A stretch of DNA of 64,000 bases from the NCBI RefSeq assembly GCF_030546745.1, contig NZ_JAUOPD010000009.1:62001-126000 (forward strand), read 5' to 3'. The translations under genes and the position numbers were made by a program. This DNA comes from Thalassotalea sp. 1_MG-2023. Its GTDB lineage: Bacteria; Pseudomonadota; Gammaproteobacteria; Enterobacterales; Alteromonadaceae. The notes beneath the pieces were generated by a model. The model saw only the letters and a program-made list of their open reading frames with translations. It was not told the DNA's origin and searched no databases. Below are positions 9,431 through 18,161 of the stretch, one piece after another (the first letter of the stretch is position 1; every line of letters begins with the position of its first letter).

Positions 9431-10678
9431 CTAAACCACTTGACCGATTTGGAAAATCGGTAAATACATCGCGATAATTAAACCACCAATAACGACACCT
9501 AATACCGCCATGATCATTGGCTCGAGCAAACTGGTTAATGAATCTACCGCATCGTCTACTTGCTGTTCGTACACGGTAGCTACTTTTGCTAGCATATCAT
9601 CAACAGCACCTGACTCTTCGCCAATCGCTACCATTTGAATCACCATATCAGGAAAAATATTACAATTACGCATCGCTAAATTCATCTGCATACCCGATGA
9701 AACTTCTGCACGAATATCTAAAATTGCATCACGAAATACTGCATTGCCTGAGGCACCAGCTGCAGATTCTAAAGCGTCAGGCAAAGGTACACCGGCAGCA
9801 AAAGTGGTTGATAATGTGCGTGCATAGCGGGCAACGGCTGCTTTTTGCAATAAATCACCAATGACTGGAATTTTTAAAATATTTTTATCAACAGTATCTC
9901 TAAGTTTTAAGCTATTTCTGTGGGCTCTTTTGAACAGAAAACCCGCTCCAAACAATATGCCTAATCCAATATACCAATAGGCTTGCATAAATTCTGATAT
10001 GCCAATAACCATAAGGGTAAAGGCAGGAAGTTCCGCACCAAAACTATCAAAAATTTCTTTAAATACAGGTACAACAAAAATTAACAGGATGGAGGTAACA
10101 ACAGCGGCAACCACTAATACCGCAATAGGGTAGGTCATAGCCTTTTTAATTTTTGCTTTTAACGCTTCTGCTTTTTCTTTATAGGTAGCAATGCGGTCGT
10201 ATATGGTTTCTAGCGAGCCTGATTGTTCACCTGAATTCACAAGATCGCAATACAAGTCGTCGAAATAACGCGGGTGCTCTCTTAAACATTCTGAAAGCGG
10301 AATACCCGATTGTAGTTTATTACCTATATCACCGAGTAATTTTTGCATTTTACCATTGTTATGGCCTTTTCCGATCATCTCGATGGTTTGTACTAACGGT
10401 ACACCAGCGCCAAGCATCGTAGCAATTTGTCGAGTAATTACAGCAATATCGGCGGGTTTTATGGGCTTATCACCACCTAAGCCAAATAACGGTTTAGGTT
10501 TCTTTTTTACGCGGCCAGGAGTTATACCTTGTTTGCGAAGTTGTGCTTTAAGCTCCATCATATTAACAGCGGAAAGTTCGCCATTAACTTTTTTGCCTTT
10601 ACGGTTTACACCATGCCATATAAAGACATCTAACGCTTTGGGCGCGGCTACTTTTGCTTTTGTTGCTGACACTGCCAT
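9431..10678 (-). CDS. pilC: Type IV pilus inner-membrane platform protein PilC
   Basis: A 415-residue type II secretion F domain protein that forms the membrane platform on which PilB drives pilus assembly. Two T2SF repeats are visible (ITRQIATMLGAGVPLVQTIE and ARTLSTTFAAGVPLPDALES). Membrane helices lie near residues 190-215, 240-260 and at the C-terminus. It begins 31 bp after the pilB stop, so the two are co-transcribed. Confidence 0.97.
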   Translation of the reverse strand: MAVSATKAKVAAPKALDVFIWHGVNRKGKKVNGELSAVNMMELKAQLRKQGITPGRVKKKPKPLFGLGGDKPIKPADIAVITRQIATMLGAGVPLVQTIEMIGKGHNNGKMQKLLGDIGNKLQSGIPLSECLREHPRYFDDLYCDLVNSGEQSGSLETIYDRIATYKEKAEALKAKIKKAMTYPIAVLVVAAVVTSILLIFVVPVFKEIFDSFGAELPAFTLMVIGISEFMQAYWYIGLGILFGAGFLFKRAHRNSLKLRDTVDKNILKIPVIGDLLQKAAVARYARTLSTTFAAGVPLPDALESAAGASGNAVFRDAILDIRAEVSSGMQMNLAMRNCNIFPDMVIQMVAIGEESGAVDDMLAKVATVYEQQVDDAVDSLTSLLEPMIMAVLGVVIGGLIIAMYLPIFQIGQVV

Positions 10679-10709
10679 ACACTATTCCTGCTATCGCTGA
10701 GTGTTGTTG

Positions 10710-12416
10710 CTATGAATTCGTTACACGGTTTACTTCTTCTAAACTGGTTACGCCTTGCATGGCTTTTTTCAACCCAGACTGCCGTAAATTGTTAAAGCCT
10801 TCTTTTTGACATTGTGCGGCAATATCTAATGAATTGCCACCTTTCATAATGATGCTGGAAATACGCTCGTTAATGCGAATAACTTCATAAATACCCACAC
10901 GGCCTTTATAACCACCAGTACACTGTTCACAGCCGACAGGTTTAAACAAGGTCATATTATCTAGCTGTTCAGGTAAGAAGCCTTGATTAAGCAGCTCAGG
11001 CTCAGGGATATGTTCTTCTTCTTTACATTGCGTACATAATCTTCTTGCTAAACGTTGTGCAATAATGATTGTGACAGAGCTTGCCACGTTATAAGAAGGA
11101 ACGCCCATGTTTAAAAGTCGTGTCAGGGTTTCTGCGGCAGAGTTTGTGTGTAACGTTGATAAGACTAAATGGCCTGTTTGGGCCGCTTTTATCGCGATTT
11201 CTGCGGTTTCTAAATCACGAATTTCACCCACCATGACAATGTCGGGATCTTGCCGTAAAAATGAACGTAACGCACTAGGAAAGGTTAACCCCGCTTTGGT
11301 GTTGATTTGAACCTGGTTGATACCTTCTAAGTTAATTTCCACTGGATCTTCTGCGGTAGAAATATTTCGCTCTGCGGTATTTAAAATATTTAGGCCAGTA
11401 TAAAGAGATACCGTTTTACCAGAACCTGTCGGCCCGGTTACTAGTATCATGCCTTGTGGCTGCGCTAGGGCATCCATGTATATTTGTTTTTGTTCTGGCT
11501 CGTAACCGAGCATATCAATACCAAGCATGGCGCTAGAAGAGTCTAAGATCCTCATTACTATTTTTTCGCCCCACATGGTGGGAAGGGTTGAAACACGAAA
11601 ATCAATTGATTTTCGTTTTGATAATGCGAGTTTTATCCGTCCATCCTGGGGGACACGTCGTTCTGCAATATCTAATTTAGACATTACTTTTAACCGAGCC
11701 GCCATACGCGATGACAAAGCAATAGGAGGTTTAGCGACCTCAGTTAAAATGCCATCAACACGAAAACGAATACGATAAGATTTTTCATAGGGCTCGAAAT
11801 GTAAATCAGAGGCCCCTTTTTTAATGGCATCCAGCAGTATTTTATTGATATACACCACAATAGGCGCATCTTCTTTATCGCCTGTTGCGGTATCTTCATC
11901 ATCGTTACGATCTTCTTGAACATCTATACCCGATAATTCTTCGGTATCAATATCGCTGATATCAAGCGCGCCGCTTTCTTCTTCTAAGACTTTTTCAATG
12001 CAATTGTGTAATGCTTTTTCATCCACTAATACTAATTCGGTGGTAAAGCCGGTATTAAATTGAATTTCTTCTAGGGCATCTAAATTTGTCGGATCTGAAA
12101 TGGCAACATAAAGCACTTTTCCACGTAAAAATAGCGGTAAGGCATTATGTTTTCTAATGAGTTTTTCGTTACGTATACCTTCGGGAACAAGGCTGGTATC
12201 AAAGTGTGCTAGATCAATTAATGGGTAACCAAAGCTTCTTGATAATATAGTGGCAATTTTTTGCGCGTTATAGTTTTTATCTTCTACAAGAAAGCGTACA
12301 AAAGGTTTTGATTGCTGAATAAAATCTGCACTGATTTTATCGACCATTTCAGTCGGTACTAAATCATGCTTAGATAAAGCAGACAAAACGCTAGATTGTT
12401 GATGCAGTCCTTTCAT
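10710..12416 (-). CDS. pilB: Type IV pilus extension ATPase PilB
   Basis: Cytoplasmic hexameric ATPase that powers pilus extension; 568 residues. It has an N-terminal MshEN/GSPII_E domain (~40-150), Walker [13 protein letters not shown], an Asp box and Walker [13 protein letters not shown], a His box TLHTNSA, and a C-terminal tetracysteine zinc site (CTQC and CEQC). These features separate it from the retraction ATPase PilT. It heads the pilB-pilC-pilD unit. Confidence 0.98.
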   Translation of the reverse strand: MKGLHQQSSVLSALSKHDLVPTEMVDKISADFIQQSKPFVRFLVEDKNYNAQKIATILSRSFGYPLIDLAHFDTSLVPEGIRNEKLIRKHNALPLFLRGKVLYVAISDPTNLDALEEIQFNTGFTTELVLVDEKALHNCIEKVLEEESGALDISDIDTEELSGIDVQEDRNDDEDTATGDKEDAPIVVYINKILLDAIKKGASDLHFEPYEKSYRIRFRVDGILTEVAKPPIALSSRMAARLKVMSKLDIAERRVPQDGRIKLALSKRKSIDFRVSTLPTMWGEKIVMRILDSSSAMLGIDMLGYEPEQKQIYMDALAQPQGMILVTGPTGSGKTVSLYTGLNILNTAERNISTAEDPVEINLEGINQVQINTKAGLTFPSALRSFLRQDPDIVMVGEIRDLETAEIAIKAAQTGHLVLSTLHTNSAAETLTRLLNMGVPSYNVASSVTIIIAQRLARRLCTQCKEEEHIPEPELLNQGFLPEQLDNMTLFKPVGCEQCTGGYKGRVGIYEVIRINERISSIIMKGGNSLDIAAQCQKEGFNNLRQSGLKKAMQGVTSLEEVNRVTNS

Positions 12417-12570
12417 AACACCTTGGTTACATTAAATTTATATTATTATTCTACAGTGTAACGCATTTTTGTTCACAATCACAAAGAAGGGGAATGTTTT
12501 TGTGAGAAAATTAATTTTCGTAAAATTGTAGACCCTTTAAAGTTTTAAGTAATTGTTATTAATATAATTA

Positions 12571-12984
12571 TTAACAGAGCCCTGACGCTATACAGCCACC
12601 TGTGCCGTTTGACCATAACACTCTTCCACCGGTTACATTGCCGATTAAAATGTAGGTATCGCCAGAAGTAATACCACCAATATTATCTGGTATGACGGTA
12701 ATGGTTATTTGAGTAGCATTGCCAGAAAAGGTTACCGTATCAACTAGCGTTGTTGCTGACCATTCAGGTTTTTCGGGTAAAGTGCTGCAATCAGCAACCA
12801 TATCGGTTTGAACGCATATATCGATTAATTTTCGTGCTGGATCTGCAGCAGCAACAACTGTTGCAAAGCGTGCACGGTCAGAATAAGTTTGAAAGGCAGG
12901 GATAGCAATAGCGGCTAAAATACCAATGATTGCTACAACAATCATTAATTCAATTAAGGTAAAACCGCTATTTAATTTTTTCAT
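12571..12984 (-). CDS. Type IV pilin, second copy
   Basis: A 137-residue class IVa prepilin. The short leader MKKLNSG is cut before Phe in [19 protein letters not shown], with the Glu5 residue that is critical for assembly. A C-terminal disulfide region ends in GGCIASGLC. The N-terminal helix is nearly identical to the neighbouring pilin, but the globular domain differs. It follows that pilin after a terminator, so it may be expressed at a lower level. It could be a major or a minor pilin. Confidence 0.92.
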   Translation of the reverse strand: MKKLNSGFTLIELMIVVAIIGILAAIAIPAFQTYSDRARFATVVAAADPARKLIDICVQTDMVADCSTLPEKPEWSATTLVDTVTFSGNATQITITVIPDNIGGITSGDTYILIGNVTGGRVLWSNGTGGCIASGLC

Positions 12985-12995
12985 AATTCAGAAAG

Positions 12996-13017
12996 CAAAA
13001 AGCTCCCGTAGGAGCTT
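12996..13017 (-). terminator. Terminator between the two pilin genes
   Basis: On the minus strand, AAGCTCC / GGAGCTT (7 bp, 4-nt loop) is followed by TTTTTGC. It comes just after the first pilin stop and would limit read-through into the second pilin. Confidence 0.75.
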
Positions 13018-13026
13018 AATAACTGA

Positions 13027-13452
13027 TTAACATAAACCAGCAGCTTGACATGTACCGCCAGGTGTCCACTGAATTGGCGCTGTAACACCATTTGGTGTCA
13101 TTGTATATGTCACATTATTTACATCTGTAGCAGTAATTACACCATCTACTACTTCTACTTTAGATACTTGTCCACTTGCACCAGCAGCAGCAGGAATACC
13201 GTTAGTACCGTGATCTGCATCTGCTAGAGCGGTAATTCTGCCAGTTTGTGCGGCAACTTCAAACGCACTTTTGTATGGCGTTACTGCAAGTACTACTTCT
13301 GAAAACTCAGCGCGATCAGAGTACGTTTGATAAGCTGGCAACGCAACAGCAGCCAAAATACCAATGATTGCAACAACAATCATCAATTCAATTAAAGTAA
13401 AACCTTTTTGGCCTTTTTTAGCGGTTAAAATGTTTTGTAGTGTCTTTTTCAT
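13027..13452 (-). CDS. pilA: Type IV major pilin PilA
   Basis: A prepilin of 141 residues from the preferred ATG. The leader [17 protein letters not shown] is cut before [18 protein letters not shown] (Phe1, Glu5). The C-terminal disulfide loop ends [10 protein letters not shown]. The ATG at 13452 gives a normal basic leader; a longer frame upstream (13494) would add [14 protein letters not shown], which is not leader-like. Its position beside pilB-pilC-pilD and nadC matches the classical pilA locus of Pseudomonas and Vibrio. Confidence 0.92.
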   Translation of the reverse strand: MKKTLQNILTAKKGQKGFTLIELMIVVAIIGILAAVALPAYQTYSDRAEFSEVVLAVTPYKSAFEVAAQTGRITALADADHGTNGIPAAAGASGQVSKVEVVDGVITATDVNNVTYTMTPNGVTAPIQWTPGGTCQAAGLC

Positions 13453-13792
13453 AATAAGTAAATCCATACTAGTTATTACGGGGGCTAAATTCATACTGCG
13501 CCAAAAAATGCGAAATGTAAAATATTGTGTGCAATTTTTTTCGAATTTTTTTTATATTTACTTGTTTTTGTACTAAATCGGGCTGATTTTTAATAAGTTG
13601 GTAACGAGCTAAGCAAAAAATAAACCGATAATTGTTAAAAGTTTTGCTCTACGTAAGTGCGACTTTAAATGGTTATTCTTTAACATTAATAAGCGAATTG
13701 AAATTGGGTTAGATTAGCTTTAGGTGAGCGCACAGACCATCCTTTTTATAGAATGAACTGTGCAGTTTTAGTGTTGGTTTATTGCTATCTGG
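13453..13792. other. Intergenic region between pilA and nadC
   Basis: This 340-bp AT-rich gap must hold the pilA promoter on the minus strand. I looked for a sigma-54 (GG-N10-GC) element, as found before many pilA genes, and did not find a convincing one. No gene, RNA or strong hairpin was seen. Confidence 0.5.
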
Positions 13793-14692
13793 CTAAACAA
13801 AGCGCATTGAAAGGTCAATAGCATTAACATGCTTAGTGATGGCACCTACTGAAATAAAATCTACGCCAGATTTCGCATAAGTCGTTAAGGTATCAAAGGT
13901 CATATTACCGGATACTTCCAGCTTTGTTTTACCTGCTGAAATACTCTGAGTTAAGGCTACCGCTTGTTCGATCATTTCTGGTGTGAAATTGTCTAGCATA
14001 ATAATATCGGCTTTAGCTGTTAATGCTTCGGTAAGCTCTTCAATACTTTCTACTTCCACTTCAACTGTTTTTGATGGATGATTTTGGCGTGCTGTTGTAA
14101 TCGCTTTGGTTATTCCACCACAGGCTGCTATATGGTTTTCTTTGATTAAGAATGCATCGAACAGGCCGACACGGTGATTAACACCGCCACCACATGTTAC
14201 TGCATATTTTTGTGCCAATCTTAGACCAGGAATGGTTTTGCGGGTATCTAGTAATTTAGTGTTTGTGCCAGACAAGCGTTCAACGTATTTAGCGGTAACG
14301 GTTGACGTTGCTGATAAAGACTGTAGAAAGTTTAATGCTGTGCGCTCGCCAGTCAGTAAGGTTCTTGCATTACCTTTAAGTTCAAATAAAGTGGTGTTTG
14401 CTTTTACTGTTTGGCCATCGTTGACGAACCAAGTAATGTCAGTGTTTTGTGCTTTACTGTTAGCGAGTACACTATCCAGTTGGGTAAATACTTGATTTAC
14501 CCATTCTACGCCGCAAATGACACAGTCTTCACGTGTGATCACTGTTGCTACAGATTGCTCATCGGCAGGAATAAGCTCGGCGGTAATATCAGCGGATGAA
14601 GTAATATCATTCAGTGTATTTACACCTAGATCTTCACACAAAGAGCGAGTGACCGATTGATTAATATCATTTGTTAATTGCGCAGAAAACAT
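13793..14692 (-). CDS. nadC: Nicotinate-nucleotide pyrophosphorylase (carboxylating), quinolinate phosphoribosyltransferase
   Basis: Converts quinolinate and PRPP to nicotinate mononucleotide in de novo NAD synthesis. 299 residues. Family motifs include GERTALNFLQSLSATST, the substrate-binding TRKTIPGLR, the GGGVNHRVGLFDAFLIKENH stretch and the late VEVE and IMLDNF motifs of the barrel. It lies between pilA and ampD, as in E. coli, and starts 11 bp after the protease gene upstream, so the two are probably co-transcribed. Confidence 0.98.
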   Translation of the reverse strand: MFSAQLTNDINQSVTRSLCEDLGVNTLNDITSSADITAELIPADEQSVATVITREDCVICGVEWVNQVFTQLDSVLANSKAQNTDITWFVNDGQTVKANTTLFELKGNARTLLTGERTALNFLQSLSATSTVTAKYVERLSGTNTKLLDTRKTIPGLRLAQKYAVTCGGGVNHRVGLFDAFLIKENHIAACGGITKAITTARQNHPSKTVEVEVESIEELTEALTAKADIIMLDNFTPEMIEQAVALTQSISAGKTKLEVSGNMTFDTLTTYAKSGVDFISVGAITKHVNAIDLSMRFV

Positions 14693-14703
14693 GAATAAGT
14701 CTC

Positions 14704-15225
14704 TTATCTTTCTTTTAAAGTCAGTTGGGTACCAGATTGGTTAAATTCTACCTGTTTCAGTGCGCTCATGCCTAATAGAATTTCATCTGATTTCATACCA
14801 GGGTTAATGCTAGCGCGTACATCGTATAAAAATAAGTTACCAATGCTAAGCTCATTGAGCGTGGTATCAAAAACTCGTACGTTGCCATTGGCAGTTTGGG
14901 CAATATGGCTACCCGTACTTGTTAGGTTAAGGTTATCAGCAATATGCGCCGGAATAGAGACATTGGTAGCGCCCGTATCTAATAAAAATGTTACGGCCTT
15001 ACCATTAATTGTGCCTTTAACCACATAATGGCCTGCTCTGTTTTGGGCTAAAACCACCTCGGCTTTTCCTGAATTAGACAGACGAAATTCAGGTGAGCTA
15101 TTAGGGTTCCATTGTTCATCGAGCAGATCTTGAAAGAAAAAAACAAGTAAGCCAATGGCGATTATCCAAGCTACCCAAACAAAATATTTTGCAAAGCTTA
15201 TTTCCGGTGGTGTTTTCTGGTTCAA
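14704..15225 (-). CDS. Retropepsin-like aspartic protease (clan AA, TIGR02281-type), membrane anchored
   Basis: A 173-residue protein with one N-terminal membrane segment (~12-30) followed by a single retropepsin domain. The catalytic motif is FLLDTGATNVSIP, and the flap-like region VRVFDTTLNELSIGN and the late EILLGMSALKQ are also typical. Proteins of this kind act as homodimers, with each chain giving one Asp. The domain should face the periplasm. It is only 11 bp upstream of nadC, and is divergent from ampD. Its substrate is not known. Confidence 0.85.
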   Translation of the reverse strand: MNQKTPPEISFAKYFVWVAWIIAIGLLVFFFQDLLDEQWNPNSSPEFRLSNSGKAEVVLAQNRAGHYVVKGTINGKAVTFLLDTGATNVSIPAHIADNLNLTSTGSHIAQTANGNVRVFDTTLNELSIGNLFLYDVRASINPGMKSDEILLGMSALKQVEFNQSGTQLTLKER

Positions 15226-15291
15226 AACTTTTAATCACTCCCGTGTCGCAGTATGATGCGTTTAAATGTACATCGATATTGTAAGATGATT

Positions 15292-15882
15292 ATGACTGAT
15301 TCACTATCGCAAAGTGAACACAAAATTGTAAAAGGTTGGTACTCGAAAGCTGAAAAATGCGAATCACCGCACTTTGATATTCGCGAACAATGTTTACCAA
15401 AAGATATCAGTTTATTGGTTATTCATAATATTTCATTACCCGCTGGTGAGTTCGGTGGCCCATATATCAGTGATTTATTTTTAGGTCGTCTTGACAAAAA
15501 TGCTCATGCGAGTTTTAACGAAATATATCAATTACGGGTATCTGCGCATTGCTTGATCAGACGTGATGGGCACATTGTACAATATGTTTCCTTCGATCAT
15601 CGTGCTTGGCATGCGGGTGTTTCTTCATACTTAGGGAAGTCGAAATGTAATGACTTTTCCATTGGTATAGAGTTAGAAGGTACTGATAACATTCCTTATA
15701 CTGATGAACAATACAAATGTTTAGCAGAATTAACGCAGTTACTGAAATCAACTTACCAGCAAATCAATGGAAACATCACGGGGCATTGTGACATTGCGCC
15801 AGAGCGAAAAACAGATCCTGGCCCCGCATTTGATTGGCAGCGTTATAAATCGTTACTTAACACGTTATCTGGTGTAAATTAG
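15292..15882 (+). CDS. ampD: 1,6-anhydro-N-acetylmuramyl-L-alanine amidase AmpD
   Basis: Cytoplasmic zinc amidase of cell-wall recycling that splits anhMurNAc from stem peptides, and so controls the beta-lactamase inducer pool where AmpR exists. The zinc ligands are visible in VIHNISLP (His) and GHCDIAPERKTDPGPAFDW (His and Asp). LRVSAHCLIRRDG and NDFSIGIELEGT are family hallmarks. The frame is open from 15253, but the E. coli protein aligns from near GWYSKAEK, so the ATG at 15292 (or 15286) is preferred, giving 196-198 residues. ampE follows. Confidence 0.96.
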   Translation: MTDSLSQSEHKIVKGWYSKAEKCESPHFDIREQCLPKDISLLVIHNISLPAGEFGGPYISDLFLGRLDKNAHASFNEIYQLRVSAHCLIRRDGHIVQYVSFDHRAWHAGVSSYLGKSKCNDFSIGIELEGTDNIPYTDEQYKCLAELTQLLKSTYQQINGNITGHCDIAPERKTDPGPAFDWQRYKSLLNTLSGVN

Positions 15883-16002
15883 AAACAGAATAAATGAGTA
15901 GCACTCATTAACCTTGTGAAGTCAGAATAGAATATACCTTTAATTGAACATAGCTACTTACTAAAAGTATACAGCAACAATAATGGAAAAATGGAAGCAA
16001 TC

Positions 16003-16935
16003 ATGAGCTTGATCAGTTTATTAATTGCCTTAGCCGCAGAAAAGTTCCTTTCTTCGTCAACATGGCAATTCAGTGTTTATTACCAGCGTTACTTAAAAAT
16101 GTTTAAAAAAATTAAAACATTGGCAGCACCACAACGCTCAATGGTGGCAAATGGGATTTTTATCATAGTACCCACAGCACTTTGTTATATAGTGCTAAGC
16201 ATAATTAGTGACGGTATATTACATTTAATTGTTTCTACGTTGGTTTTGATCGTTTGTTTTGGTTGTGTAAAAACGCGGGATACCTATAAACAGTATTTGA
16301 TGGCAGCATTTCGTGGTGAGCAAACTACCTGTAGCTTATACCACCAACAACTGATTCAAGATAAAAACTTACCTGAACTAGGTTTTGGCCAATCATTAGT
16401 ATGGTTAAATTACCGTTATTTTATTGCCATCATGATCTTTTTTGTGCTTTTTGGTGCACCTGGGGCTTTATTTTACCGTTTGCTCACGAAACTTAATGAA
16501 TCACCAAAATGTCAACTTGAGCGTAAAGAGCAGTTAATGAAAGCTGATTTGGGGGAGAGCACTGCCGTTGATGATCATGAAGCAGTTACTGAGCAACAAC
16601 AAGAAGCAGGATATGATGAGTACCCAGAAGTTAAGCGCTTTAACAGCAAGTTGTTGTTTTTTGTTGATTGGTTGCCAGTCAGAATAGTAGCCTTTGGTTA
16701 TATGTTGGTGGGCCACTTCTCAAAAGCACTGCCTATTTGGTTAGAAAATTTGTTTGATGTTGAAAAATTACCACATAAGGTATTGATCAGTGTTGCACAG
16801 CGATCAGAAGACTTAATGATCGAACAAGACGACTGTACTGCTGAGCCTTGTTTGTTAGTAAGGCTAGCAAAACGAACGCTATTGTTATGTTTAGCTGTTG
16901 TCGCAATTTTAATTTTAACAGGCGTAATTAGCTAA
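16003..16935 (+). CDS. ampE: Regulatory signalling modulator AmpE
   Basis: An inner-membrane protein of 310 residues from the ATG at 16003, with membrane segments near residues 45-85, 140-160 and the C-terminus. SLISLLIALAAEKF aligns with the E. coli AmpE start, so 16003 is preferred over the ATG at 15991. The middle carries the VWLNYRYFIAIM and FGAPGALFYRLL motifs of the CobD/AmpE family. ampE usually follows ampD; its function is poorly understood and it has been linked to beta-lactamase induction. A terminator follows. Confidence 0.92.
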   Translation: MSLISLLIALAAEKFLSSSTWQFSVYYQRYLKMFKKIKTLAAPQRSMVANGIFIIVPTALCYIVLSIISDGILHLIVSTLVLIVCFGCVKTRDTYKQYLMAAFRGEQTTCSLYHQQLIQDKNLPELGFGQSLVWLNYRYFIAIMIFFVLFGAPGALFYRLLTKLNESPKCQLERKEQLMKADLGESTAVDDHEAVTEQQQEAGYDEYPEVKRFNSKLLFFVDWLPVRIVAFGYMLVGHFSKALPIWLENLFDVEKLPHKVLISVAQRSEDLMIEQDDCTAEPCLLVRLAKRTLLLCLAVVAILILTGVIS

Positions 16936-16994
16936 GTTTTTGAATTTATGAACTAATTATTTTTTGTTGATACATATTTGTGTTTTATTTTAAC

Positions 16995-17025
16995 AGCCTT
17001 TAGTTTTTCTAAAGGCTTATTTATA
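16995..17025 (+). terminator. Rho-independent terminator after ampE
   Basis: AGCCTTTAG / CTAAAGGCT (9 bp, TTTTT loop) is followed by TATTTATATT. It separates ampD-ampE from pdhR. Confidence 0.75.
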
Positions 17026-17168
17026 TTGAATTTTCGCATTTTTTCTCGTTAATTTCTCTACGATTCGCCGCCAATTTTTGTGATTTATTATTGTTGTTTT
17101 TTTCAACAACTAGGCTATGTTCTATTTACATTGCTGCTGTTGTTTGTTATTTTTACATCAGTTTTTAC

Positions 17169-17183
17169 ATTGGTATTACCAAT
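17169..17183. promoter_or_regulatory. PdhR operator upstream of pdhR
   Basis: The palindrome ATTGGTATTACCAAT matches the E. coli PdhR consensus ATTGGTnnnACCAAT in every fixed base. It lies 71 bp before the chosen pdhR start. A weak TTGTTA (17144-17149) and TACATT (17166-17171) pair with a 16-bp spacer overlaps it, so bound PdhR would block transcription. The rest of the 318-bp gap after ampE holds only the ampE terminator and AT-rich sequence. Confidence 0.85.
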
Positions 17184-17253
17184 TTACCACGATGATTTGG
17201 TGCTGAATAATGCACGATTTTGCGTGATAACATTTTGTATAAGATGGATATTT

Positions 17254-18024
17254 ATGGTGCTTCCTAACATCAAACAGCCACTAAAACAGGCAAAGCTTTC
17301 AGATGTGATTCAATCGCAATTGGAAACGATGATTTTAGAAGGAAGTTTGAAGGCTGGGCAAAAATTACCGCCTGAACGTGAACTGGCGAAACAGTTTGAT
17401 GTTTCACGGCCTTCATTAAGAGAAGCAATACAAAAGTTAGAAGCAAAAGGCTTAATTAATCGCCGCCAAGGCGGTGGTACTTTTGTTAGTGATCAAATTT
17501 TAAAGGGGTTTTCTGACCCGCTGTTTGACTTAATGGCGACAAGTAATGAGTCACAATTTGATTTATTAGAATTTCGCCATGGCATTGAAGGTATGTCTGC
17601 TTACTACGCAGCCATGCGTGGTACGGCTGCTGACTATGAGTTGATCAAAGAAAAACATGAAGCGATTGGTAATGCTCAAATTGAGCAAAATTATCATGAA
17701 GAAGCCGCGGCAGTTTATGAGTTTTATTTAGCGATATGTGCTGCCTCGCACAATGGTGTTATTTTACATCTTGCCAGAAGCATGTCGCTACTGGTGATAG
17801 ATAACATCGAGAAGAACCTTACAATTTTGGCGCAACGTCCTGATATTTTCGCCAAAATTGCAGAATATAGAACACGATTACTCGACGCTATATTAAGCGG
17901 GCAACCGCAAAAAGCTTGGGGCGCGAGTCATCGACATTTAGCATTTATTGAAGAAGTTTTACTGAATTTGACTGAAGAACAAAGCCGTATGGAACGTTCA
18001 ATTCGTCGAATGCAGCGAATTTAA
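17254..18024 (+). CDS. pdhR: Pyruvate dehydrogenase complex repressor PdhR
   Basis: A GntR/FadR-family repressor of 256 residues that senses pyruvate. The winged-helix domain (residues ~10-75) contains KLPPERELAKQFDVSRPSLREAI and RRQGGGTFV, nearly identical to E. coli; an FCD all-helical effector domain follows. The frame is open to 17080, but the upstream part is hydrophobic and lies over the promoter and operator. The ATG at 17254 gives MVLPNIKQPLKQAKLSDVI, which matches the family start. The perfect operator upstream predicts autoregulation, and aceE follows 137 bp later. Confidence 0.96.
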   Translation: MVLPNIKQPLKQAKLSDVIQSQLETMILEGSLKAGQKLPPERELAKQFDVSRPSLREAIQKLEAKGLINRRQGGGTFVSDQILKGFSDPLFDLMATSNESQFDLLEFRHGIEGMSAYYAAMRGTAADYELIKEKHEAIGNAQIEQNYHEEAAAVYEFYLAICAASHNGVILHLARSMSLLVIDNIEKNLTILAQRPDIFAKIAEYRTRLLDAILSGQPQKAWGASHRHLAFIEEVLLNLTEEQSRMERSIRRMQRI

Positions 18025-18161
18025 GCCATTAAGCCATTAAGGCATAAGGTTAAGAAGTTGGCAGATTCATGCTTACTTGGTTGTCGCTAGCGATAATAAA
18101 AGTAATCGTCAATCTACAAATTTTACATTTATAAATAACAAATCGGAGACTAAGTAATACT

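Noticed and set aside
13453-13792. A sigma-54 promoter for pilA
   Set aside because: TGGC occurs near 13500 on the minus strand but the GC partner at the required 10-bp spacing is missing.
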